Assembly (NCBI RefSeq): GCF_017599345.1
Contig: NZ_JAGFVL010000062.1
Location: 62,001 to 126,000 of the forward strand
Source: Gracilibacillus suaedae
Lineage (GTDB): Bacteria; Bacillota; Bacilli; Bacillales; Amphibacillaceae
Direction of reading: 5' to 3'
DNA: 64,000 nucleotides
Position numbers and translations under genes: made by a program. Position 1 is the stretch's first letter; every line of letters begins with the position of its first letter. This document shows, piece by piece, positions 57,240 through 64,000 of the stretch. The notes beneath the pieces are model-generated. The model saw only the letters and a program-made list of their open reading frames with translations. It did no database searches and was not told the DNA's origin.

Positions 57240-58037
57240 ATGAAGAAGCTTGTAGGATTTATTAGTGTAGCAATCATTCTTATTTTAGCAGCTTGTGGAG
57301 GAGAAAATGCAGATGGCGGTGGTACATTAGATGTCGGTGTAACGGCTGGGCCACACGAAGATATTTTAAATCACGTAGCAGAATTGGCAGCAGATGAAGG
57401 CTTAGAGATAGAGGTGCATGTATTTAACGATTATGTGATGCCCAATACAGCTTTAGACGAAGGTGAACTAGATGCAAACATCTTTCAACACGAACCGTTT
57501 ATGAATAATGCACGTGATGAAGGAGATTTAGACTTAGTGAAAGTAGCAGATACAGTAAACTTCCCAATGGGGATTTACTCTGACCAATATGCTAGTTTAG
57601 ATGAATTGCAAGAAGGCGATAAGGTAGGATTACCAAACCACTCTTCAGGTGAGCCACGTGCATTAATGTTATTTGAAGAGGCTGGTTTAATTACATTACC
57701 AGAAGATGCAGATGTTACTGTATCTGTGAAGGATATACAAGATAACCCATTAAACTTGGAATTTGTACTACTTGAAGCATCACAAATTCCTAGACAATTA
57801 GGCGAGGTGCAAGTTGCGGCGATTAATACTAACTATGCACTAGAGAGTGGGCGAGTTCCAACAGAGGATTCTCTTCACATGGAACCAAAAGACTCACCAT
57901 GGGTAAACATTATAGCGACGAGAGAAGAGAATGTCGAAGATGAACAAATTAAACAATTAATTGATATTTATCGTTCAGAGGAAGTAAAGCAATTTATCGA
58001 GGAGGACTTCGCAGGGTCAGTTGTTCCTTCATGGTAA
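57240..58037 (+). CDS. metQ: MetQ methionine-binding lipoprotein
   Basis: 265 residues, NlpA/MetQ-type substrate-binding protein. Signal MKKLVGFISVAIILILAAC with lipobox ILAAC; the mature part has DVGVTAGPHEDILNHVAEL near residue 30, DANIFQHEPFMNN near 77 and VGLPNHSSGEPRALMLFEEA near 128. It captures methionine (or close analogues) for MetNP. It is first in a SAM-riboswitch-controlled operon, spaced 18 bp from metN. Ligand specificity is from family knowledge. Confidence 0.95.
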   Translation: MKKLVGFISVAIILILAACGGENADGGGTLDVGVTAGPHEDILNHVAELAADEGLEIEVHVFNDYVMPNTALDEGELDANIFQHEPFMNNARDEGDLDLVKVADTVNFPMGIYSDQYASLDELQEGDKVGLPNHSSGEPRALMLFEEAGLITLPEDADVTVSVKDIQDNPLNLEFVLLEASQIPRQLGEVQVAAINTNYALESGRVPTEDSLHMEPKDSPWVNIIATREENVEDEQIKQLIDIYRSEEVKQFIEEDFAGSVVPSW

Positions 58038-58055
58038 GAAAGGGGCACATACAGC

Positions 58056-59090
58056 ATGATTGAATTTAGAAACCTAACGAAAGTTTTTCAAGACAAGAAA
58101 AGAGAAGTAAAAGCCCTTCATAACGTATCACTAAAAGTGAAGGAAGGATCTATTTTTGGTGTAATTGGATATAGTGGGGCTGGTAAAAGTACATTAGTCA
58201 GAATGGCCAATTTGTTAGAAAAGCCGACTTCTGGTCAAGTTTTATTTGAAGGTCACGATTTAACCGAGTTAAGTGGTAATCAATTAAATGAAGTAAGACA
58301 GCAAATGGGGATGATTTTTCAATCCTTTAACCTTTTAAAAACGGGTACAGTGTATGAAAATATTGCATTGCCTTTGAAGCTAACGGGCGTATCAAAATCC
58401 GAGATTGATAAACGTGTAGAAAAGTATATTCAAATAGTAGGTTTGCAGGATAAGTTAAAGGCTTATCCTGCCCAACTATCTGGAGGACAGAAGCAACGTG
58501 TAGCGATTGCACGTGCATTAGCCCATGAACCGAAAGTATTATTATGTGATGAAGCTACAAGTGCACTTGATCCAGATACGACCGAAGCGATTTTAGAATT
58601 ATTAAGCAAAATTAATAAAGAATTGGGTATTACAATTTTATTGATTACACATGAAATGAATGTGGTGCAGAAAATTTGTCATGAAGTAGCTGTTATGGAG
58701 CAAGGGAAAGTGATTGAGCAGGGGTCTGTAATTGATGTTTTCTCAAAACCACAAACAGACACAGCTAAACGGTTTATTCATTCTCTATTTAATGATGATA
58801 TTCCAGGTGACCTTCTGAAGAAATTGAAAAACAACGGGAAATTAGTTGCGTTATCCTTTATTGGTGAGTCTGCTGGTGACCCAGCACTTGCGATGGTCAC
58901 GAAAAAATATGATGTCTTTCCATCTATACTAGGTGGCAATATTACGGATTTAAAAGAGCGACCATTCGGCCGTTTAATCGTTCATTTAGATGGAAGTGAA
59001 AGCGAAGCACAGAAAGCGATCAATTACTTGAAGGAAAGTGGCGTAATCGTGGAAACTTATAATAAAGGAGGGATCAACCATGTTAACTAG
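58056..59090 (+). CDS. metN: MetN ABC transporter ATP-binding protein
   Basis: 344 residues. ABC domain: Walker A GYSGAGKST near residue 38, signature LSGGQKQRVAIARALA near 143, Walker B VLLCDEATSALDPD near 163. The C-terminal 90 residues form the NIL/ACT-like domain (KLVALSFIGESAGDPALAMV), which in MetN enzymes senses methionine and inhibits transport. Energises methionine uptake. It overlaps metP by 11 bases. Confidence 0.96.
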   Translation: MIEFRNLTKVFQDKKREVKALHNVSLKVKEGSIFGVIGYSGAGKSTLVRMANLLEKPTSGQVLFEGHDLTELSGNQLNEVRQQMGMIFQSFNLLKTGTVYENIALPLKLTGVSKSEIDKRVEKYIQIVGLQDKLKAYPAQLSGGQKQRVAIARALAHEPKVLLCDEATSALDPDTTEAILELLSKINKELGITILLITHEMNVVQKICHEVAVMEQGKVIEQGSVIDVFSKPQTDTAKRFIHSLFNDDIPGDLLKKLKNNGKLVALSFIGESAGDPALAMVTKKYDVFPSILGGNITDLKERPFGRLIVHLDGSESEAQKAINYLKESGVIVETYNKGGINHVN

Positions 59091-59754
59091 CATTACAAAT
59101 TTTATCAATAATTGGGGAGTTGAAATTTGGGAAGCCTTTATTGATACGATGATCATGGTAGGTGTCTCCTTAACACTTTCGATTATTATTGGTTTACCAT
59201 TAGGTGTCTTGTTAACGTTAACTGGACCTGGTAAAGCATTAGAAAATAAGGTTCTATATCAAATCTTAAATACTATCATTAATATATTGCGATCGATACC
59301 ATTTATTATTCTATTATTTTTTATTTTACCTTTCACGAAGCTAGTAGCTGGTACAACGATTGGTGTGCAAGGTGTAATTGTACCATTAGTAGTGTTTACT
59401 GCACCTTATATAGCTCGTCTAATGGAGTCGAGCTTATTAGAAGTTGATCGCGGTGTAATCGAAGCGTATGAGGCAATGGGAATCAAGACACGTCATATCA
59501 TTTGGCACGTTCTTATTCGTGAAGCACGCCCATCGATTATATTAGGCTTAACCATTGCGACAATTGGCCTTATAGGGGCGACAGCTATGGCTGGCTTAGT
59601 TGGTGCTGGTGGTCTTGGTGATTTAGCATATCGATATGGTCATTTACGTTATCAAGCTGATATCATGTATGTCACGGTGATCATCTTAATTATTTTGGTA
59701 CAAGGTGTACAAACGATTGGAAACCGTGTATCAGCTAGATTGAAGAAAGATTAA
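59080..59754 (+). CDS. metP: MetP (MetI-type) ABC transporter permease
   Basis: 224 residues with five membrane segments and the ABC permease motif EAYEAMGIKTRHIIWHVLIREARPSIILG near residue 128, of which the EA...G...P part contacts MetN. Typical methionine permease. The ATG lies inside metN with GGAGGG before it, so translation is coupled. Only 10 bases separate its stop from the oxidase gene, which therefore is part of the same riboswitch-controlled operon. Confidence 0.95.
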   Translation: MLTSITNFINNWGVEIWEAFIDTMIMVGVSLTLSIIIGLPLGVLLTLTGPGKALENKVLYQILNTIINILRSIPFIILLFFILPFTKLVAGTTIGVQGVIVPLVVFTAPYIARLMESSLLEVDRGVIEAYEAMGIKTRHIIWHVLIREARPSIILGLTIATIGLIGATAMAGLVGAGGLGDLAYRYGHLRYQADIMYVTVIILIILVQGVQTIGNRVSARLKKD

Positions 59755-59764
59755 GGTGAAGCTT

Positions 59765-60898
59765 ATGGCAGTATCTTTTCCGATCCGTTTTCAAGAATTA
59801 GAACAGCAAGCCAAAGATCGACTTGATCCCAAGGTTTTTGATTATATTCAAAGTGGTGGCGGCAGAGAAGAAACGTTGCGAGCAAATGAAGCATCTTTCA
59901 GAAAGTGGCAATTAGTACCACGTTTTGGAGCAGATGTTTCAACTGTTTCATTGGCTAAAAAGTTACACGATGAGACAATTCAGTCACCTATTATGTTGGC
60001 TCCAGTTGGAATGCAAGCTCTAGCTGACACAAATGGTGAAAAAGCGAGTATATGTGCTGCTCACAAGTATGGAATACCATTTATTGCAAGCACGGTATCC
60101 TCTTATTCGCTTGAAGAGATAGCCGAAGCCTGCCCTGATGCAGATCGTTGGTTTCAATTATACTATCCAAATGATGAAGCATTAGCCAAAAGCTTTGTTC
60201 AACGTGCCGAAAAAGCAGGCTACCAAGCGATTGTCGTAACGATTGATATGGCAACGCTTGGCCATCGTGAAAAAGACTTAACCAATCAATACTCGCCATT
60301 TCGTTTAGGGAAAGGCATGAGTAATTATACGAATGATCCTATTTTTCAATCATATGTAGCAGGTCTTTCACAGGAAGAAATGCGAACAGAAATGCAAAAA
60401 GTCTTTTTTAAGCCAGGATTAAATTGGCAAGATATACAAGATCTGCGAAAGGCAACACCACTTCCTATTTTCATAAAGGGAATATTACACCCTAATGATG
60501 CAGAGAAGGCAGTAGAGATAGGTATTGATGGAATCGTCATTTCTAATCATGGTGGACGCCAACTAGATCGATCAATTACATCGATTGATGCTTTACCGTT
60601 AGTTAAAGAAAGAGTACAAGATCAGTTAACCATTTTATTAGATAGTGGTATTCGCTCAGGTCCGGATATTGTCACAGCATTAGCATTAGGAGCAGATGCT
60701 GTTCTTTTAGGACGACCATTTATTTATGGATTGGCTATTGCTGGACAGTTAGGGGTCGAGAAAGTAGTAGATAATATCACGAATGATCTAACCAAAACGT
60801 TACAGTTAATGGGTGTCAATGATGTGAATAAACTGGATAGTTCATTTGTAAGGTATGTTAGTAAACAGATAGATTATATGAATTCTTACTGTAGGTAA
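59765..60898 (+). CDS. FMN-dependent alpha-hydroxy-acid oxidase/dehydrogenase
   Basis: 377 residues, the FMN TIM-barrel family of lactate oxidase, glycolate oxidase and lactate monooxygenase. Seen: PIMLAPVGMQALAD near residue 76, VVTIDMATLGHREKDL near 160, the catalytic His and Arg in ISNHGGRQLDRSITSID near 257 and DSGIRSGPDIVTALALGADA near 294. It oxidises an L-2-hydroxy acid to the 2-keto acid. A GTG at 59756 is in frame, but AAGGTG suits ATG 59765. As the last gene of the methionine uptake operon its likely substrate is the hydroxy analogue of methionine rather than lactate (inference). Confidence 0.88.
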   Translation: MAVSFPIRFQELEQQAKDRLDPKVFDYIQSGGGREETLRANEASFRKWQLVPRFGADVSTVSLAKKLHDETIQSPIMLAPVGMQALADTNGEKASICAAHKYGIPFIASTVSSYSLEEIAEACPDADRWFQLYYPNDEALAKSFVQRAEKAGYQAIVVTIDMATLGHREKDLTNQYSPFRLGKGMSNYTNDPIFQSYVAGLSQEEMRTEMQKVFFKPGLNWQDIQDLRKATPLPIFIKGILHPNDAEKAVEIGIDGIVISNHGGRQLDRSITSIDALPLVKERVQDQLTILLDSGIRSGPDIVTALALGADAVLLGRPFIYGLAIAGQLGVEKVVDNITNDLTKTLQLMGVNDVNKLDSSFVRYVSKQIDYMNSYCR

Positions 60899-60929
60899 GC
60901 TTGCATATATAGTAGAAGAGAATAACACA

Positions 60930-60984
60930 AAAAAAAAGAGTGGTATCCATCACAAATTTGGTGAAGGGTACCACTCTTTTTGGG
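60930..60984 (+). terminator. Rho-independent terminator of the met operon
   Basis: AAAGAGTGGTATCC and GGGTACCACTCTTT form a 14-bp stem, enclosing a smaller ATCAC/GGTGA stem, then TTTT. Confidence 0.9.
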
Positions 60985-61046
60985 CTTGCATCCTCCGTAA
61001 CGTTATATGCTAATCTAAAATTATAATAATGATGGAGGGATAGCTC

Positions 61047-61835
61047 ATGGGGAATAATGAACCTGTTTTTACAATTGGTGAATTTAGTAAACGGGCAAGG
61101 CTAACGGTAAGAACATTACGGTTTTATGAGGAACTAGGCTTATTAATACCTAAACAACAAAACAGCTCTGGTCATAGGTTGTATGGATTAGCAGAATTAG
61201 TGAAGCTACAACAAATTCAGTCATTAAAATTTTTAGGCTATTCTTTACAGGAGATTAAAAACTTAACTGAAAACGATACGAATCCATTTACTCAACTAGA
61301 GAAGTCGTTACCTTGGCAACATAAGCTTCTGACAGAAAAAAGAGACGAATTAAATCGAGCCATCGAAGCAGTAGAGCGTGTACAATTCTTATTAAGAGAA
61401 GGAGCACCAATCACGTGGACGGTGTTAAGCTCTCTCCTTTTTAAAATCGAACATGAACAAGATCAAAGAGAGTGGATGAAAGAATATTTTTCAGAGGATA
61501 TCGCTGACCAGTTTTATTCTCTTCCTAAAGATCAACGGCAACAAATAGATATGGAAATGTTAGACTGGCTAGCTGCGGTGAAGGAAATGATGAAACGTGG
61601 TGTTTCTCCTCAATCCCCTGAAGCCTTTGATGTGCTCGTAAAATTGACTGAATTAGCAACGAAACATGTCGATAATAAAGAAGAGTTGGCGGAGCAGCTT
61701 GAAAAAGCACAAGAATTGATGGAATCAGAAATAATGGATTTTAAATTTCCAACTATTTTAACTCCGGAAGAAGAGGCTTTTATCGAGGAAATAGGAAAGT
61801 CGATGGAAGCATTATATAATGAAAACGCGGAATAA
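61047..61835 (+). CDS. MerR family transcriptional regulator
   Basis: 262 residues. MerR DNA-binding domain (FTIGEFSKRARLTVRTLRFY, then SSGHRLYGLAELVKLQQIQS), a coiled coil near residues 85-120, then an all-helical domain with a pattern such as DQRQQIDMEMLDWLAAVKEM. This resembles the TipAS-type antibiotic-binding domain of multidrug-sensing MerR proteins. It has GGAGGGATAG before the ATG. No pump or obvious target is next to it. Ligand unknown. Confidence 0.87.
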   Translation: MGNNEPVFTIGEFSKRARLTVRTLRFYEELGLLIPKQQNSSGHRLYGLAELVKLQQIQSLKFLGYSLQEIKNLTENDTNPFTQLEKSLPWQHKLLTEKRDELNRAIEAVERVQFLLREGAPITWTVLSSLLFKIEHEQDQREWMKEYFSEDIADQFYSLPKDQRQQIDMEMLDWLAAVKEMMKRGVSPQSPEAFDVLVKLTELATKHVDNKEELAEQLEKAQELMESEIMDFKFPTILTPEEEAFIEEIGKSMEALYNENAE

Positions 61836-62002
61836 TTTCAGGTAGGTTTCTGGATAATATCAGCTGTTAGTTGAAGAGCATTACGATAAGAACGTTTAAA
61901 AGAGTCTGTATTTTTCTCATCCAATTTTAATTTTATTCTCATTAAGTTTTCATTTAATGGCTTTAAGATAAAAGTAACTTAAAATTAAGGGGAGAAAAAC
62001 AG

Positions 62003-62614
62003 ATGAAAACAGTCATTCTTACTATAGCAAGTACGTTAGTGGCTGCTTATGCAGCTCACACAAATCTTGCCTCAACACAAGTAACAGAGAAGCATAACAA
62101 AATGACTGAAGAAGATCAAACCGACACTGATGGTGTTGAAAATTTCATTGAATATCACATACTCGAAGCAGTAGTTGATGCAGAAAAATTCAATGTTCAA
62201 GTCGTGGAAAACAGCAACAGCAAACGCATCAGTCTATTGAAGGATGATCAAGATCAGCCACAGTTTAAAAGCATTTATGTTAAAGACACAAAAAGGTTAA
62301 AAGTGATTGACTTTCGTACCGGTTTGGTTTTCAATCAGATAATCGCTGATAGGCAAGATGAATTTCAAGATAGTGAGGCGGAGAAACAAGAAACAGAGAT
62401 TGAAGCATATCGAGAATATAAGACACTAACCAATAAAATTGACATAGGTGATTTGAAGGCAAAAGTTGTAGAAAACAACTCAAACAAACGTGTCATCGTT
62501 CTAAAAGAAAATGGTGGACAACCAGTATACAAAAGCGTCTATTTGAAAGATACAAATAGATTGAAAATTATTAATCTTCTTGGTGGTCTCATATTTAATG
62601 AAATCATCGAGTAA
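62003..62614 (+). CDS. secreted protein with two tandem homologous domains
   Basis: 203 residues. The N-terminus (MKTVILTIASTLVAAYAAHT) is a signal peptide with an AYA cleavage site. The mature part is two copies of a 66-residue domain: residues about 48-113 and 134-203. Both share VVEN.NSKR..LK...GQP.. and then IYVKDTKRLKVIDFRTGLVF or VYLKDTNRLKIINLLGGLIF. I do not recognise the domain. The linker is acidic (DSEAEKQETEIEA). No cysteine in the mature part. A secreted binding or inhibitor protein is conceivable. It stands alone with a good AGGGGAG site and a terminator after it. Confidence 0.7.
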   Translation: MKTVILTIASTLVAAYAAHTNLASTQVTEKHNKMTEEDQTDTDGVENFIEYHILEAVVDAEKFNVQVVENSNSKRISLLKDDQDQPQFKSIYVKDTKRLKVIDFRTGLVFNQIIADRQDEFQDSEAEKQETEIEAYREYKTLTNKIDIGDLKAKVVENNSNKRVIVLKENGGQPVYKSVYLKDTNRLKIINLLGGLIFNEIIE

Positions 62615-62619
62615 CGAAT

Positions 62620-62672
62620 AGCTACCCCCTGACATGATCAATCCGTTTCAGGGGGGGCATTTGTTTAAGCGA
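62620..62672 (+). terminator. Rho-independent terminator
   Basis: GCTACCCCCTGA and TCAGGGGGGGC pair with a 15-base loop, followed by ATTTGTTT. The remaining 260 bp up to the PHP gene show no gene. Confidence 0.75.
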
Positions 62673-62940
62673 GCGCTTAGAAATGAAATCAGCCAATCAT
62701 TGATTAACTTTAGTTGGGAACCCTCTTATTCTATTTGTTCATATCCTACAAACATGTCCGAACACTATTTATATTAATGACATGTAAAGAAATTAACAAA
62801 ATAGCATCATAAATCCCTCCATAATAGCAAAATACCCTTTTTTATATTTACAATTTTTTTACTATCAACTAACACTCCCTTTATTCGAGACTAAAAATCT
62901 TCTAGTAGTATTGTAGTAAGAAATAACAAGAAATGAGGTG

Positions 62941-63762
62941 ATGAAAATAATTGATCTACATATCCATTCTACTTTTTCTGATGGTGAGTTAACACCAGAA
63001 CAGATCATAGCAGAGGCGGAGAACAATCATGTATCAACGATTGCTATTACAGACCATGATGAAATAGGTGGTTACATACAAATAAAGAAATTAGCAAAGG
63101 GCAAGGCAATCAATGTCATCTCAGGAATTGAATTAAATACAGATGGTCCAGATGGAGAGTTGCATATATTAGGCTATCATGTTGATCAGACTAGCTCCAG
63201 ATTACTTAACCATATCGAATGGCGAAAGCGAGAACGGCAAGAATGGGCTACCAAGATAGTCAATCAACTTAGAAAAATAGGCTATCAGATTGATATAGAG
63301 CAATGTATGCAAAAGACTACAGGTGATATCATTGTTCGAACACATATTGCAGAAGTATTAGTCGATAATGGTTACTTCTCTACTGCTCAACGAGCTTACC
63401 AAGAACTGCTAGTAAAAGGTAAGGCAGGCTTTGTTCCAAGAGCAACATTCACCGCAACACAAGCAATTGCATTGATTCATGATGCTGGTGGAACAGCATA
63501 CTTGGCTCATCCAGGTATCTACCCGAAAAAACCTGATATCTCTCGATTAATGGACGCTGGTTTAGATGGAATGGAAGTATTCCATTCCAAACATTCACTT
63601 GAAACAACGAGATATTGGGAAGCAATCGCAAGTGAACATTCCTTATGGCAATCAGGTGGAAGTGACTATCATGGGCCAAACTCGCGAAATCCGTATCCAA
63701 TTGGGAGTGTTGAACTATCACCTGTATGTTTAAAGCAATGGCTAAGTGAGGTGAATAGCTAA
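62941..63762 (+). CDS. PHP domain phosphoesterase (TrpH/RnaAM-like)
   Basis: 273 residues with the PHP metal motifs: DLHIHSTFSDGELTPEQI at residues 5-22, TIAITDHDEIGGY near 33, SGIELN near 62, and later THIAEVL near 133, AYLAHPGIYP near 177 and GSDYHG near 238. The TrpH-like branch hydrolyses 3',5'-bisphosphate nucleotides or 5' ends of RNA, but other phosphoesters are used in some members. The TIM-barrel gene overlaps it by one base (TAATG), so the pair may serve one pathway, perhaps a sugar-phosphate one. The GTG at 62938 is also in frame. Confidence 0.9.
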   Translation: MKIIDLHIHSTFSDGELTPEQIIAEAENNHVSTIAITDHDEIGGYIQIKKLAKGKAINVISGIELNTDGPDGELHILGYHVDQTSSRLLNHIEWRKRERQEWATKIVNQLRKIGYQIDIEQCMQKTTGDIIVRTHIAEVLVDNGYFSTAQRAYQELLVKGKAGFVPRATFTATQAIALIHDAGGTAYLAHPGIYPKKPDISRLMDAGLDGMEVFHSKHSLETTRYWEAIASEHSLWQSGGSDYHGPNSRNPYPIGSVELSPVCLKQWLSEVNS

Positions 63763-64000
63763 TGCAATTATACATGTCTTCGACACTGTGTTGGAATTTC
63801 TCTGTATCTAAAGCAATGCAAATCGCAGAAGCAAATGGAATAGATGGGGTGGAGGTTTGGGTTGATCAATTAAACTACCACAACACGTCTTGTAAAGAAA
63901 TTAATAAGATTAGGCAATATACGGATTTGGAGCTTAGTATTCATGCTCCAAGCTGGGATTTGAATCTATGCTCCTTAAACAAAAGCATCCAACAAAGCTC
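63762..64000 (+). CDS. sugar phosphate isomerase/epimerase-type TIM-barrel protein, N-terminal part
   Basis: About 79 residues are visible (MQLYMSSTLCWNFSVSKAMQ at the start, then EANGIDGVEVWVDQLNYHNT), the first part of an AP-endonuclease-2-type TIM barrel. The frame is cut by the window end. The ATG overlaps the stop of the PHP gene (TAATG), so the two are translated together. The short motif VEVWVD resembles the beta-strand that carries the first metal ligand. Reaction unknown. Confidence 0.8.
   Translation, partial: MQLYMSSTLCWNFSVSKAMQIAEANGIDGVEVWVDQLNYHNTSCKEINKIRQYTDLELSIHAPSWDLNLCSLNKSIQQS

Overview
The window is AT-rich DNA from a low-GC Gram-positive bacterium, most likely a Bacillaceae member of the salt- or alkali-tolerant group (Gracilibacillus/Oceanobacillus-like; the genus is inference). 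The evidence is AGGAGG-type ribosome binding sites, CcpA (cre), Fur, SAM-I and LicT/RAT regulatory elements of Bacillus type, lipoproteins with Gram-positive lipoboxes, a sortase-anchored protein, an IDEAL-domain protein and an SR1P-like peptide. No rRNA, tRNA, CRISPR array, complete insertion sequence or prophage was recognised.

Layout. 1-10.2 kb: a mannoside/glycan utilisation operon (GH3 end, GH38 alpha-mannosidase, three Gfo/Idh/MocA oxidoreductases, one a degenerate version, a TIM-barrel isomerase/epimerase and a GH2 beta-mannosidase). 10.3-13.5 kb: asparaginase-II, M17 leucyl aminopeptidase and CutC. 13.8-15.9 kb: MerR regulator plus MFS pump. 16.2-18.2 kb: minus-strand TolB-like membrane protein and an LprI-type lipoprotein. 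18.4-24.2 kb: CitA/CitB-type two-component system followed by a TctCBA tricarboxylate transporter with a cre site. 24.4-26.0 kb: an SR1P-like peptide overlapping the start of pckA. 26.1-27.1 kb: a gene graveyard with a decayed ClC channel and a decayed fructokinase meeting head to head. 27.2-31.4 kb: aldehyde dehydrogenase with DUF779, then a MerR regulator and a CPBP protease; an inverted partial copy of the DUF779 gene start lies beyond them. 31.5-33.5 kb: a pRiA4b ORF-3-type protein and unknowns. 33.5-39.9 kb: licT, bglP and two GH1 enzymes, with LicT antitermination targets in front of both licT and bglP. 40-43 kb: a 51-bp tandem repeat, a Fur-controlled flavodoxin facing a tiny rubredoxin-like peptide, an IDEAL protein and a SEC-C protein. 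43.5-47.6 kb: a large cell-wall-anchored GH43 arabinanase-like protein and a Uma2 gene broken by one stop codon. 47.8-51.8 kb: a complete bla-blaR1-blaI beta-lactamase system with operators, and a 5'-truncated DHFR/RibD-like gene. 52-54 kb: SDR and AraC regulator. 54.6-60.9 kb: a methionine locus. 61-64 kb: MerR regulator, a secreted protein with an internal duplication, a PHP phosphoesterase and the start of a TIM-barrel gene.

How the genes work together. The cell is equipped to strip mannosides, beta-glucosides and arabinan, with catabolite control by CcpA and LicT. It also takes up tricarboxylates under two-component control and can switch to gluconeogenesis (pckA with SR1P). The most interesting candidate for an undescribed system is the methionine locus. 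A SAM riboswitch controls MetQNP plus an FMN-dependent alpha-hydroxy-acid oxidase. Divergent from it are a hydroxycarboxylate-dehydrogenase-like enzyme and an MtnE-like aminotransferase. Together they would interconvert hydroxy-, keto- and amino-forms of the methionine skeleton, that is, scavenge 2-hydroxy-4-methylthiobutanoate (inference). The second is the mannoside operon, whose oxidoreductase/epimerase content suggests oxidation-assisted glycoside cleavage.
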